DNA of 64,000 nucleotides from Halomarina oriensis (GTDB lineage: Archaea > Halobacteriota > Halobacteria > Halobacteriales > Haloarculaceae). Below, in pieces: positions 8,594 through 17,418 of the stretch. The first letter of the stretch is position 1. The number at the start of each line of letters is the position of its first letter. The notes under the pieces were generated by a model that was not told where the DNA came from, ran no database searches, and saw nothing but the letters and a program-made list of their open reading frames with translations. The stretch is from contig NZ_WSZK01000014.1 of the NCBI RefSeq assembly GCF_009791395.1, positions 37,878 through 101,877 on the forward strand, read 5' to 3'. Both the position numbers and the translations under genes were made by a program.

Positions 8594-9022
8594 ATGGCAG
8601 AGTTTCCAGACGAGCGCCAACTCGTCCTCCGTGCGCGGTCCCAGTTGGCCCAGTGGACGAGAAACGCTCGGAGCGAGGCATACACAGAACTGTTCGAAGG
8701 TGACCACCCGATTCTCACCGATGGGGAACGCCGACTACTCGACGCGGTCGACTCCGAACTGGAGCGTAACGGCGGTGATGGTGTCTGGGGGACTGATCAG
8801 TACGGAATCCACACGGCTGGTACCTCGAGTTCGGATACCGCTCTCGGGGTGGTCTGTGTCTACCACCCACAGATCACCGAAGACTCTGTCCTCCGCGGAC
8901 GGGAGGGACTCGACGACGAGACCGAAGAGCGACTCAACGAAGCGCTCTGGCGATACAGCGAACGGGTTGCGACACTCGTCGAAGCGGACCTCGACGAGTT
9001 CGTCCGCCAAGCACGTCGCTAA
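8594..9022 (+). CDS. Conserved haloarchaeal protein, function unknown
   Basis: This 142-residue soluble, acidic protein begins MAEFPDERQLVLRARSQL and has a C-terminal helical region (LNEALWRYSERVATLVEADL). The middle contains GVVCVYHPQI, a possible beta strand. I see no enzyme motif, metal ligand or membrane helix. Codon use and acidity match the neighbours, so it looks like a real gene. The 233 nt before it, beyond the interrupted gene, hold no supported gene. The 213 nt after it also hold nothing I can name. Confidence 0.6.
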   Translation: MAEFPDERQLVLRARSQLAQWTRNARSEAYTELFEGDHPILTDGERRLLDAVDSELERNGGDGVWGTDQYGIHTAGTSSSDTALGVVCVYHPQITEDSVLRGREGLDDETEERLNEALWRYSERVATLVEADLDEFVRQARR

Positions 9023-9235
9023 CCGACTCGCTCGTCGATCGTGCTCGGGCCGCGCTGGACGACCATCGGGACGGTGACAGTTCACCGGTTCGCTCGTCGG
9101 CTGCACCGCGAACGAGCGTAGCGAGTGAGCGGGGTGTTCACGAAACACGGCGCATCCCGTGAGGTAACCAGAACGGCTCCGCCGACGCGCGCAGCGACCC
9201 CGGCGCGTGCGTAAAAGGTCGAACGGTCGTAGCCC

Positions 9236-9496
9236 CTACTCACCGACGACGATGAGCATCGGGCCGACGAAGATGAGCGCGATGCCGAGGAACCGCCAGA
9301 TGAACTCGCTGGCCATCAGCGAGAGCGGTGTCAGGACGAACAGCAGGCCGAACGTGATGATGTGGAGTCCGGTGACGAGTTTGCTCTTCAGCGGCAGCGT
9401 CCCGAGGAGTCCCACGACGAACAGTGCGAGGAAGACCTGCCCCATGTGGTACTGCTGCAGGAATGAGTCGATGACCTGGAGCGGGAGCGCGAACAT
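9236..9496 (-). CDS. Small membrane protein, function unknown
   Basis: This 86-residue protein is almost entirely hydrophobic, with three likely helices. They lie at about 20-35 (VFLALFVVGLLGTLP), 40-60 and 65-85, with a short soluble N-terminus MFALPLQVIDSFLQQYH. No motif points to a function. It lies 30 nt behind another small membrane protein on the same strand, so the two may be cotranscribed. Confidence 0.6.
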   Translation of the reverse strand: MFALPLQVIDSFLQQYHMGQVFLALFVVGLLGTLPLKSKLVTGLHIITFGLLFVLTPLSLMASEFIWRFLGIALIFVGPMLIVVGE

Positions 9497-9526
9497 CGTT
9501 ACTCCTTCATCGGACGACTCTGACTT

Positions 9527-9784
9527 TCAACCTTCCGTCTCTGCTCCGATGTCGAGCGGTCGGAGTACCACGTACCACAGTGCGACGACGGCCGACCCGA
9601 AACCGACGGTCCAGACGATGACGCCGAGCCCCGGTGCACCCGCACGAGTGAGGAAGAAATCCAGCACGCCGGGGACGACGACGCCGAACGCGGCGAGTGC
9701 GAGGCCCACCTTCGCCCGCTCGGAGAGCCCACTCGACTCCGCGTCGCCGTCCGTGGCGTCGTGTGCGCCGTGCCGTTCGGTCAT
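9527..9784 (-). CDS. Small two-helix membrane protein, function unknown
   Basis: This 85-residue protein has a charged N-terminus of ~25 residues (MTERHGAHDATDGDAESSG) and two membrane helices at about 28-45 and 53-73. The internal ATG at 9784 was chosen over a longer frame whose extra residues are arginine-rich shadow sequence. It leads a probable two-gene unit with the small membrane protein at 9236-9496. Confidence 0.55.
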   Translation of the reverse strand: MTERHGAHDATDGDAESSGLSERAKVGLALAAFGVVVPGVLDFFLTRAGAPGLGVIVWTVGFGSAVVALWYVVLRPLDIGAETEG

Positions 9785-9927
9785 GGTCGGTGTACGGAAC
9801 GGACCGTCCTGAACCCCACGGTTCGGGCGCGACCGGTCGGTCACCCGTCGTCGCTCGCGCGGCGACACCGACTGCCGGTCGGCGGGCGAACCGACCCACC
9901 TATCCGCACGCGCCGCCGGGTTCGACC

Positions 9928-10794
9928 GTGAACGTCGGACTGCTCGCGGCGCTCGCCGCCGCGCTTCTCTACGGCTGCTATCTCGCCGGCTACAAGCACT
10001 TCTTCGGCGACTACCCGGCGATGGCGTACCTGCTGGTCGTCGAGGTGGGAGCCGTCGTCTGGTACTTCCCGGTGGCCGCCCCCCACCTGCAGGACCTGAG
10101 GACGGTACCGGTCACCTCGCTCGCGGCGCTGCTGGCCGTCGCCGCGCTCACGGGGCTGGCCGTCGCGGCCATCCTCGAAGCGTTGCGCCGTGGCGACGTC
10201 TCGTACGTGACGCCCCTCGGGAAACTCGTCCCGCTGTTCGTCCTTCCGCTGGAACTGCTCTACTTCGAGGCGGCCGGCGTGTCGGCGCTCCAGGCCGGTG
10301 GCGTCGTGCTGGCGACGGTGGGCGTCTACGCCGCGAACTACGAGTCCGGGAGCCTCATCGACCCGTTCCGCCGGGCGCTCTCGTACCGGCCCGCACAGTT
10401 GGCGCTGGCGAGCGCGGCCGCCTTCGCGCTCGTCGACGCCGGCAAGCGTCTGCTCCTCCAGGAACTCTCGCTGGCTCCCGAACTCGTCGTCTGGGTGTCG
10501 CTCGTCGGTGTCGCACTCGTCGCTGCCCCGCTCGGTGTTCGCCAGTACGGCCAACTGCCACGCCGCACGCGACCGGTGTTGTTCCTCGTCGGTGCGGTCG
10601 TCGCGCTCGGCGACCACCTGATGGCACTCGGGTTCGCAGAACTGCCCGCGAGCGTCGCCTCCTCCATCGTCAACGCGCAGGCCGTCGTCGCCGTCCTGCT
10701 CGGTGGTCTCGTCCTGAACGAGGGGTCGTTCGCCCAGCGCCTCGGCGCGGGCGTGCTCACCGTCGTCGGCGTGGCGTTCGTCGCACTGGGGTAG
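9928..10794 (+). CDS. EamA/DMT-family permease
   Basis: This 288-residue protein has about ten hydrophobic helices in two EamA-like repeats. The first half has YGCYLAGYKHFFGDYPAM and EALRRGDVSYVTPLGKLVP. The second ends with GFAELPASVASSIVNAQ and VVAVLLGGLVLNEG, both typical of drug/metabolite transporters. The start is taken as GTG 9928; the same frame extends upstream but encodes basic shadow sequence opposite the 9527-9784 gene. Substrate unknown. It is convergent with the phosphotransferase gene 9 nt away. Confidence 0.8.
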   Translation: MNVGLLAALAAALLYGCYLAGYKHFFGDYPAMAYLLVVEVGAVVWYFPVAAPHLQDLRTVPVTSLAALLAVAALTGLAVAAILEALRRGDVSYVTPLGKLVPLFVLPLELLYFEAAGVSALQAGGVVLATVGVYAANYESGSLIDPFRRALSYRPAQLALASAAAFALVDAGKRLLLQELSLAPELVVWVSLVGVALVAAPLGVRQYGQLPRRTRPVLFLVGAVVALGDHLMALGFAELPASVASSIVNAQAVVAVLLGGLVLNEGSFAQRLGAGVLTVVGVAFVALG

Positions 10795-10803
10795 GCGGCT
10801 GAC

Positions 10804-11895
10804 TCAGAGCGGCACGTCGCCGTCGGCGATGGCGCTCGCCAGCAGGCCCACGTACTCGACCATCGGCTCGAAGTCCGACGCCGCCCCTGTCTCGACACGG
10901 AACCGGTGCAGGTCGGCCCACACGACGCCCATCACGAACGCGGCGAGTGCCCGGTAGAACCGTTCGTGGTCGAACGTTCGCCCCGTCAGTGACTCGTAGT
11001 GAGCGACCACTTCTCGCCGGGTCGGACTGCCGGGGTCGGTGGTGAAGGGACTCAACCCGTGGTCGTTCATCTCGTGGACGACCGTCAGGTCCGCGTCGGG
11101 ATAGCGCGCTTCTAGGTCCCCGAGCGGGAGTCGTGGGTCCTCGCCGTCCCGCCAGTCGAGCAGCAGGTAGCCCAGTTCTGTCAGCGGGTCGCCGAGCATC
11201 GCCGTCTCCCAGTCGACGACGCCCGTCACGGTCGGGCGGTCGTCCCCCGAGAACAGGACGTTGCCCGGCCGGAAGTCGCCGTGGACGAGCGTCGTCTCCG
11301 AGTGGGCGGGCGCGTGTTCGTCGAGCCATCCGGCCACCTCGCGGAGCGTCGGGAACTCGCGGTCGGTCACGTCGCGCACCGCGTCGAGGCGGTCGACGGC
11401 GTGTGCGACCTGACGCGACGCGGACTGACGGTCACAGACCGACTCGAACGGGCCGGTGTCGACCGCGTGAATCGCCGCGAGCGTCTCCACGAGTCCGTCG
11501 GCGAGCGCCTCGCGGCCTGCCGCGGTCCGGAACCGCTCGGGGAGGGGGTCGCCTCGCTGGACCGTCTCGCCGTCGAGGTACGTCGTCACGACGAACGCGT
11601 CGCCGAGCATCGACTCGTCGTCACGGAACAGGACCGGTTCCGGGGCGGGTATCGCGGTCGGTTCGAGTCGGTCGAGGACCGCGTACTCCGTCCGAAGGTC
11701 GGTGAACAGCGCGGTGTGGCGCAGCTTGTTCGGTCGTCTGAGGACGTACCGTGGGCGCTCACCGACGGTCGTGACCGCGACGACGAGGTTGAGGCCGTCG
11801 CCGAGGATCGCCGTGTCGGTGACCGGTTCGCCGAGCGCGTCGGAGAGAGTGGTACGGAGGGCGTCGGCGTCGACGGAGGGACTGGACCAGGTCAT
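10804..11895 (-). CDS. Kinase-like phosphotransferase (aminoglycoside phosphotransferase fold)
   Basis: This 363-residue protein has the APH/choline-kinase fold. The catalytic loop is LVHGDFRPGN near residue 205-214, and the metal-binding VVDWETAMLGDPLTELGYLL follows. The N-terminal lobe carries ILGDGLNLVVAV and YVLRRPNK, where the second Arg/Lys is the likely ATP lysine equivalent. Close relatives include ACAD10/11-type kinase domains that phosphorylate 4-hydroxyacyl substrates, so a drug-resistance role should not be assumed. The ATG at 11895 was preferred over an upstream GTG. The gene follows the helicase-exonuclease genes on the same strand but is probably downstream of separate signals. 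Confidence 0.8.
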   Translation of the reverse strand: MTWSSPSVDADALRTTLSDALGEPVTDTAILGDGLNLVVAVTTVGERPRYVLRRPNKLRHTALFTDLRTEYAVLDRLEPTAIPAPEPVLFRDDESMLGDAFVVTTYLDGETVQRGDPLPERFRTAAGREALADGLVETLAAIHAVDTGPFESVCDRQSASRQVAHAVDRLDAVRDVTDREFPTLREVAGWLDEHAPAHSETTLVHGDFRPGNVLFSGDDRPTVTGVVDWETAMLGDPLTELGYLLLDWRDGEDPRLPLGDLEARYPDADLTVVHEMNDHGLSPFTTDPGSPTRREVVAHYESLTGRTFDHERFYRALAAFVMGVVWADLHRFRVETGAASDFEPMVEYVGLLASAIADGDVPL

Positions 11896-11961
11896 AGCTC
11901 CGCAGAGCGAGCGCGCCCTGAAAAGTGCCCGTGGTGGACCGTGAGGGCGACACACACCGAG

Positions 11962-14298
11962 TCAGCCGTCGGCGGCGTCGGTGACGTCCCCGGTCACCGC
12001 GCCGTCGTCTTCGACCCCGCCCAGCACCGTCCCGAGCAGGTCGACCGCGCCGTCGGTGTGGAGCGGGCTGTTGCCCGACCCACACTGCGAGTCCATCACA
12101 CAGCCCGGACAGCCCTCGGTGCCGTCACAGCCACACGCGTCGACGACGGTTCGCGTGTTCGCCGCCACGCGCTCGAAGCAGTCGTAGAGCTTCCGCGAGA
12201 AGCCCAGTCCGCCCTCGACGCCGTCGTAGACGAAGATTCCCGGCGAGTCGAGTTCGGGGTGGGAGAGCGCGGAGAGCCCTCCGAGGTTCGACTTGTCGAG
12301 CGTACATTCGAGGGGGGCGAGCGTTATCATCCCGTGTTCGGCGGCGTGCTGGGCACCCTGAAACGCGACGTCGGGAGAGTCGACGCCGTGACGCTGGCCG
12401 AGGCGGGCGCGTTCGGACTCGGGGACGGCCAGCCAGAGCGCCTGGGTCCGCATCGACAGCGGCGAGAGCCCCGTCGGCTGCGGTGCGCCGAGACTCTCGC
12501 CCGTCGAGACGGACTTGCGTGTGTAGGTGTCGTAGTGGACCGTCACGTCCGCCGTCCCCCAGTGGAGCGTGTAGTCGCCGAACGCGCGGGAGCGTTCGCT
12601 GTCGAGGGTCCCGATGCGCGTCGCGTGGTTCGTCTGGGTGTAGTAGTCCACGTCGACCGGTTCGAGGTCGATTCTGGGCTGATGGTCCTCCTCCTCGAAG
12701 CCGACCACCTCGAACTGCTGGCCGCGATGCAGCGTCACCGCACCGGGGTGGAACTCGCGGTACGCGCGCGCCCTGCCGACGGGTTCGAGTTCCGCCTCGA
12801 CGTCGTCGGGCGTCCGAATCACGAACTCGTCGCCGCCGCTGGCGTACATCGACACCTGGCTCTGTGGCCGGTCTCTGCGGTCGTAGACGACGCCGGCGTC
12901 GAGGGTTCCCGTCAGGTAGCCAGCCTTCCGCCACATCTCCACCGCGGGAGCCAGACGCTCGCCGAACCAGCGCTCGTCGTCGTGGGTCAGAGGTAGCTCG
13001 TGGGCCGCACAGAGCAGGTGACGCGCGAAGACGGCGTTGTTCGAGCGGTCAACGACGGCGTCCTCGATGACCTCGTCACCCAGCACGTAGCCCGGATTGG
13101 CGAAGACGTAGCTGTCGATGGCGTCACGCCGCCCGACGAGCACCGAGAGGGCGTCGCCCGTGCCGCGTCCCGACCGGCCGAGCTGTTGCCAGAACGACTG
13201 CCTGCTCCCCGGATAGCCCGTCAACAGCGTCGCCTCGATGCCACCCACGTCGATGCCGAGTTCGAGCGCCGACGTGCTGACCACCGCGTCGAGCGACCCG
13301 TCTTCGAGGCCCTGCTCGGTCGCTCTGCGGTCGCGTTTCGTGTGGCCAGCGTTGTACGACTCGACGCGTAGCCGGCCCATGTTGTGTCGTGTCGCGGCCT
13401 CCTTCGCTCGCTCGCGGTTCAACTCCGTCATCCGGCGGGACCCGACGAACGCGAGCGTCTGCGCCCCACCGGTGCCGAGGTGTGCCAGCAGGTCGGCGGC
13501 CTCCGCGCTCGCCGACCGGCGGGCCTCGCCCTCGCCCGGGGGCCGCCAGAACGCGATTTCGCGTCTCCCCCGAGGAGCGCCGTCGTCGTCCACGACGGTC
13601 ACGTCGGTGTCGACGAGGTTCCGCGCGTGTTCGGCGGGGTTGCCGATGGTCGCCGAGGTGAGCACGAGACGCGGGTCGGCGTCGTAGTGGGCGAGCACCC
13701 GTCGCAGACGGCGCAGGACCCACGCGACGTGCATGCCGTGGACGCCGGAGTAGGCGTGGGCCTCGTCGACGGCGAGCGTCGCACAGTTCCCGAACAGGCG
13801 TGCCCACTGGCTGTGCTGGGGCAGGTAGGCGTTGCCCCCCGAGAAGTTCGTGACGACCACGTCCGCCGTCCGGCGGATGTCGCGTTTCGCCTCGCTCGTG
13901 GTGTCGCCGTCGTAGACCCGTACCGAGAGGTCCAGTCCCAGCGTGTCGTAGAGCTCCGTCAGCGCACGCTGCTGGTCGCGGGAGAGCGCCTTCGTCGGGC
14001 ACAACAGGAGTGCGGTCGACTCGGGGTTCCGGAGGTGCTGGCGCGCGACTTCGAGCGCGTAGACGAGCGTCTTCCCGCTGGCGGTGCTCGTCGTCACGCA
14101 GACGTCCTCGCCGCGAGCGAGCGCGTCAAGCGCCGTCGCCTGATGGCTGTAGAGGTCGTGTGGGAGGTGTTCGGCGAGTCCCGGCGGGAGGACGTCGCCC
14201 GCGGGGACGGTCACCGCCTCGCGGGCCGCCTCGACGAACACGTCGTGCAGTTGGCCGGCGTAGTCGGGGAACGTGGCACGCAGTCGGTCGGCGTTCAT
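11962..14298 (-). CDS. MrfA-like DEAD/DEAH helicase with DUF1998 domain
   Basis: This 778-residue superfamily 2 helicase has Walker A TTSTASGKT near residue 70, DEAH box VDEAHAYSG, SAT motif LTSATIGNP, and the helicase C motif VI QQLGRSGRGTG. The C-terminal DUF1998 region ends in a cysteine cluster C722, C724, C729, C732 and C738 (ACGCDGTEGCPGC, SQCGSGN), probably binding zinc. The architecture equals Bacillus MrfA (YprA), a 3'-5' helicase that repairs mitomycin C damage with the exonuclease MrfB. Here the gene begins 19 nt after the exonuclease gene on the same strand, the same partnership. The ATG at 14298 was chosen because upstream in-frame sequence is the arginine-rich shadow of that gene. 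Confidence 0.88.
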   Translation of the reverse strand: MNADRLRATFPDYAGQLHDVFVEAAREAVTVPAGDVLPPGLAEHLPHDLYSHQATALDALARGEDVCVTTSTASGKTLVYALEVARQHLRNPESTALLLCPTKALSRDQQRALTELYDTLGLDLSVRVYDGDTTSEAKRDIRRTADVVVTNFSGGNAYLPQHSQWARLFGNCATLAVDEAHAYSGVHGMHVAWVLRRLRRVLAHYDADPRLVLTSATIGNPAEHARNLVDTDVTVVDDDGAPRGRREIAFWRPPGEGEARRSASAEAADLLAHLGTGGAQTLAFVGSRRMTELNRERAKEAATRHNMGRLRVESYNAGHTKRDRRATEQGLEDGSLDAVVSTSALELGIDVGGIEATLLTGYPGSRQSFWQQLGRSGRGTGDALSVLVGRRDAIDSYVFANPGYVLGDEVIEDAVVDRSNNAVFARHLLCAAHELPLTHDDERWFGERLAPAVEMWRKAGYLTGTLDAGVVYDRRDRPQSQVSMYASGGDEFVIRTPDDVEAELEPVGRARAYREFHPGAVTLHRGQQFEVVGFEEEDHQPRIDLEPVDVDYYTQTNHATRIGTLDSERSRAFGDYTLHWGTADVTVHYDTYTRKSVSTGESLGAPQPTGLSPLSMRTQALWLAVPESERARLGQRHGVDSPDVAFQGAQHAAEHGMITLAPLECTLDKSNLGGLSALSHPELDSPGIFVYDGVEGGLGFSRKLYDCFERVAANTRTVVDACGCDGTEGCPGCVMDSQCGSGNSPLHTDGAVDLLGTVLGGVEDDGAVTGDVTDAADG

Positions 14299-14317
14299 CG
14301 TGGTTCCTGCATGGGTC

Positions 14318-15667
14318 TCAGAACTCCGAGAGCGACCCCTGGCGGGTGTCGCCCGAGTCGTCGCTCGTTCGTTCGGCGATGCTCGTCTCCACGCGGTCGG
14401 TGGCGGCGACGGCCTCGAAGACGTCTGCGAGCATCCGCACGTCGTCCTCGCAGTACGCGCGGTGACGCTCCCAGTCCGGTTCGGGACCGCCGTCCATCCA
14501 CGCGCGGTACCGGCGGGCCGTCTCCGCGCCGGTGAGACCGGTGTCGTGGCCCTCGTAACCCAGCGCCCCCGCGACCGCTTCGAGTTCGTTGGTCCGACCC
14601 GGTAACACGGCGTTGCCCTCGTCGCGTGCCCACTGGAGCAGGTCACACTTCGACTGGCGTCGCCAGACGTCACCGCGGGCCGACCGGTGCTGGCTCACGT
14701 GCTCGTCGAGCACGGGGAAGTCGAACCCCCACCCGTTCCACGCGACGAGCGTCCCCTCGCTACCCGAGAGCCAATCGAGGAACGCACCGAGCATCGCGGG
14801 GGCGTCGTCGGGATTACGGGCGAGAAACGACCGGTACTCCCCTCGATGGAGGACGCCGACCTGCCAGACGACGCTCGGTCGCAGGCCGTCGGTCTCGATG
14901 TCGAGGAAGACGGGGTCGGCCGGGAGCGGTGCGTCGCCGGTCCGCAACACCGTACCGGCTTCGAGCGCTCTGGCGGACCGAACGGCCGTCCGTGCGCTCG
15001 ACCGGCCGAACCCCTCCAGCGTGGCGAGTTCGTGAGCCGGCGTCTCGGCGAGTGTCGCCCGGTCGTAGCCCGCGCGGGCCAGCGTCGTCGCGCGGCGCTC
15101 ACCGACGCCCGAGAGCGCACGCAGGCCCAGCCTGTCGGTCCTGACTGCCTCGACGGCGACGGTGCCGTCGTCGTGGAGCGAGAGGACGGGCACGGCCGGC
15201 GCGCCCTGCGTCTCGACGGGCGCGACGCCCTGCACGTCGAGGCCGCTCCACGCTCGTCGGTAGTCGGCGGGGACGCCCGTTGCGAGGTGGACGAGGCCCT
15301 CCCGCTCGCCCAGCGCTTCGCGGTACGCCGCCGCCCCCGCGAGTCGCGTATCGAGTGCCATCGGGTCCGTCTCGACGGTCAGCAGGTTCGACGCCAGATA
15401 CGTCGCGTCGTCCCGGTCGAGTGTGTGGACGTGCTCCAGCGAGTCACAGACGGCGAGACCGATGCCGCCGAGGTCGGTCACGTCGCCCTCCGGCGTGAGA
15501 ATCGGCACGTCGCTCTCGGGCGGTCGGAACCGGCCCGGCGCGTACACCTGCTGTGGGACGAGTACCGCGTCGGGGGCGGCGTGCGCGTGGAGGTCCGCGA
15601 GTTCGGGGGGTGCGAGTCGACCCGCGAGTCCCGAGGGCAACACCAGCACGGTCGCCGAGCGAGGCAT
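14318..15667 (-). CDS. MrfB-like RNase H-fold exonuclease with helix-hairpin-helix region
   Basis: This 449-residue protein has a C-terminal DEDD-type exonuclease domain (RNase_H_2 family). Its acidic residues are visible in VFLDIETDG (about 252), LVAWNGWGFDFPVLDEHV, and near the C-terminus in HRAYCEDDVRML. The middle holds tandem helix-hairpin-helix-like segments: LRALSGVGERRATTLARAGY and HELATLEGFGRSSA. These should bind DNA non-specifically. The N-terminal ~180 residues are unassigned. It is the first gene of a two-gene operon with the MrfA-like helicase. CGTTTCTTGTG about 27 nt before the ATG fits a promoter. The expected role is processing of DNA made accessible by the helicase during damage repair. 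Confidence 0.8.
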   Translation of the reverse strand: MPRSATVLVLPSGLAGRLAPPELADLHAHAAPDAVLVPQQVYAPGRFRPPESDVPILTPEGDVTDLGGIGLAVCDSLEHVHTLDRDDATYLASNLLTVETDPMALDTRLAGAAAYREALGEREGLVHLATGVPADYRRAWSGLDVQGVAPVETQGAPAVPVLSLHDDGTVAVEAVRTDRLGLRALSGVGERRATTLARAGYDRATLAETPAHELATLEGFGRSSARTAVRSARALEAGTVLRTGDAPLPADPVFLDIETDGLRPSVVWQVGVLHRGEYRSFLARNPDDAPAMLGAFLDWLSGSEGTLVAWNGWGFDFPVLDEHVSQHRSARGDVWRRQSKCDLLQWARDEGNAVLPGRTNELEAVAGALGYEGHDTGLTGAETARRYRAWMDGGPEPDWERHRAYCEDDVRMLADVFEAVAATDRVETSIAERTSDDSGDTRQGSLSEF

Positions 15668-15747
15668 CTACCGTGTCGAGGCGTCGAACGCACAAGAAAC
15701 GCGCGACCGGTGGGAGTCTCCGGGTCGTGGTTCTTCCGTGACTCGTC

Positions 15748-16548
15748 TCAGGCCGTCGCCCGCTCGTTCGCCTCGCCGAGCCACGACGGCTCGTCGACGC
15801 TCGTCCCGTTCAGCCCCGTGGTGCGGAGCCGAACCGTCTCCGTCATCGTCGCGTCGGTGGCGTCCCAGGGCGTGTAGCGGTAGGTGTAGAGCAGTTCGCG
15901 GATGACGCCCTCGCCGGTCACCAGCAGCGTCGCCTCGTAGGCGTGGAGGTGGTCGCGGCCGTCGGTGACGTTGGCCGTCGAGCGGTCGAGACGGTCGGTC
16001 CCGCTGGCGGTGTAGCGGGTGAGCGACTCGCCGTCCCGCGTCACGACGCCGTCGAACGTCCAGTCGGTCGCCGCCACCGGCGAGAACTCGGGTTGCTCGG
16101 ACACCGCGTGGACCGTCTCGAACCGCGCCGGGAGATACCGTTCGGCCTCGACCCCACCGACGTACACCGTCTCGCGGGAGGTGTCGTAGCGACCCACGGT
16201 CCGGTCGGCGGTGCGGTACGCCTGCTGTGTCGTCGCGGCGTCCCGGCCGGAGTCGGTGTATCGCGCCTCGAACCACGACTCGTCGGTCCGGTCGTCGCGC
16301 TCGAACCGGACCGTCGTCGTTCGCGTGCGGTCGACCGGACCGACGACGACGGTGTACTCGTGGGTCGCGGCGAACGTCGACGAGTCGGCCGCCTCGACGC
16401 GTTCGGTGTGGTCGGTCAGCAGCGCCACCGTGTCGAGCGACTCGTTCGGCCCGGTGTACGGGTCGGCGGCCGGCGCGTCGTCGGGCAGGGCAGCGCACCC
16501 CGCGAGGACGACGAGGAGCCCACAGACGAGCATCGTTATCCGTGACAT
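15748..16548 (-). CDS. Secreted lipoprotein, DUF7537-type, copy 1
   Basis: This 266-residue protein has a lipoprotein signal (LVCGLLVVLAGCAALPDD) with the lipobox Cys at about residue 18, so it should be anchored outside the membrane. The mature part is a beta-rich domain that begins ADPYTGPNESLDTVALLTDH and ends LRTTGLNGTSVDEPSWLGEA. The fold looks like LolA/LppX-type lipoprotein carriers, but that is inference. The next gene is a paralogue with the same beginning and end. GTTTTACAGG about 27 nt before the ATG suggests its own promoter. Confidence 0.72.
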   Translation of the reverse strand: MSRITMLVCGLLVVLAGCAALPDDAPAADPYTGPNESLDTVALLTDHTERVEAADSSTFAATHEYTVVVGPVDRTRTTTVRFERDDRTDESWFEARYTDSGRDAATTQQAYRTADRTVGRYDTSRETVYVGGVEAERYLPARFETVHAVSEQPEFSPVAATDWTFDGVVTRDGESLTRYTASGTDRLDRSTANVTDGRDHLHAYEATLLVTGEGVIRELLYTYRYTPWDATDATMTETVRLRTTGLNGTSVDEPSWLGEANERATA

Positions 16549-16601
16549 TCCGAGCTACGTGTTAGAAGCGTCCTGTAAAACGGTTTCGAGGTGCGGCCGG
16601 T

Positions 16602-17399
16602 TCAGTCGGTCGTCGACCCGTTCCGTGCGGCGTCGAGCCACGACGGCTCCTCGACGCTCGTCCCGTTCAGGTCGGAGACGTCCGCCGTCACCCGTGCGGT
16701 CTGCGTTCGCCCGTCGAGGTCGATGGTGTAGCGGTAGGTCACCGACCGGACCGTCCCGCCGCTCGTGACGAGCATCGTCGCCTCGAACGACGTCACGGCG
16801 TCGGCGGCGGCCCCACCCTGCTGTCCGCCGAACGCCGAGCGGTCGAGACGCTCGCTACCGTTGGCGGTGTAGCGCGTCAGCGTCTCGCCGTCTCCGTCCA
16901 CGGTGCCGTTCTGCGTCCAGTTCACGCCCGAGAGGAACGTCCACTGGTCGTCGAGCGTCGCCGTCCGGACGACGCTGGTCGTGTCGTTGGCCTCGGCCGT
17001 CCGGTAGCGGGTCTCGTCGCCCGCCGACTGCCGGAGGTACGCCGTCCCGTCGACGACGTAGACCGAAGCGTTCGTCGTCTGCGCCGTGCCGAGGAACGAC
17101 CCGTCGGTCCGGACGTCGTACCGTGCGACGTCCTCGGCGACGTCGACACGAGCGTCGAGTACGGTCGCACTCCGGAAACTCTCGTTTCCGTCGGCACTGA
17201 CGGTGGTCGTCGCGTTCAGCGCGTAGGTCAGCGAGTCCGCAGCCTCGACGTTCGCGGTGTGGTCTGCCTGCAGTTGGGTCGTGTTGAGCGGTTCGTCGGG
17301 TGCGGTGTACGGCTCTCCCCCGCCGACGCCGGGGACGGCCGAACAGCCGGCGAGGACGACGAGACACAGCAGCACCGCTCCGATGGAGGACGTTCTCAT
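16602..17399 (-). CDS. Secreted lipoprotein, DUF7537-type, copy 2
   Basis: This 265-residue paralogue of the downstream neighbour has signal LLCLVVLAGCSAVPG with the lipobox Cys at about 19. The mature start is GEPYTAPDEPLNTTQLQADH, followed by ANVEAADSLTYALN, and it ends SDLNGTSVEEPSWLDAA. The two copies share order and length with substantial divergence in the middle, so the duplication is not recent. GTTTTCGACG about 27 nt before the ATG suggests that each copy has its own promoter. Function is unknown; the family is abundant in haloarchaea. Confidence 0.72.
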   Translation of the reverse strand: MRTSSIGAVLLCLVVLAGCSAVPGVGGGEPYTAPDEPLNTTQLQADHTANVEAADSLTYALNATTTVSADGNESFRSATVLDARVDVAEDVARYDVRTDGSFLGTAQTTNASVYVVDGTAYLRQSAGDETRYRTAEANDTTSVVRTATLDDQWTFLSGVNWTQNGTVDGDGETLTRYTANGSERLDRSAFGGQQGGAAADAVTSFEATMLVTSGGTVRSVTYRYTIDLDGRTQTARVTADVSDLNGTSVEEPSWLDAARNGSTTD

Positions 17400-17418
17400 C
17401 TACTCGTCGGTCGACCGC

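Noticed and set aside
8085..9077. Open frame across the interrupted gene and the 8594-9022 gene
   Set aside because: Ser/Arg/Thr-rich shadow. The 8594-9022 frame has normal acidic haloarchaeal composition.
10804..11895. Antibiotic resistance kinase
   Set aside because: The fold is shared by many metabolic kinases and the sequence and context give no sign of aminoglycoside specificity.
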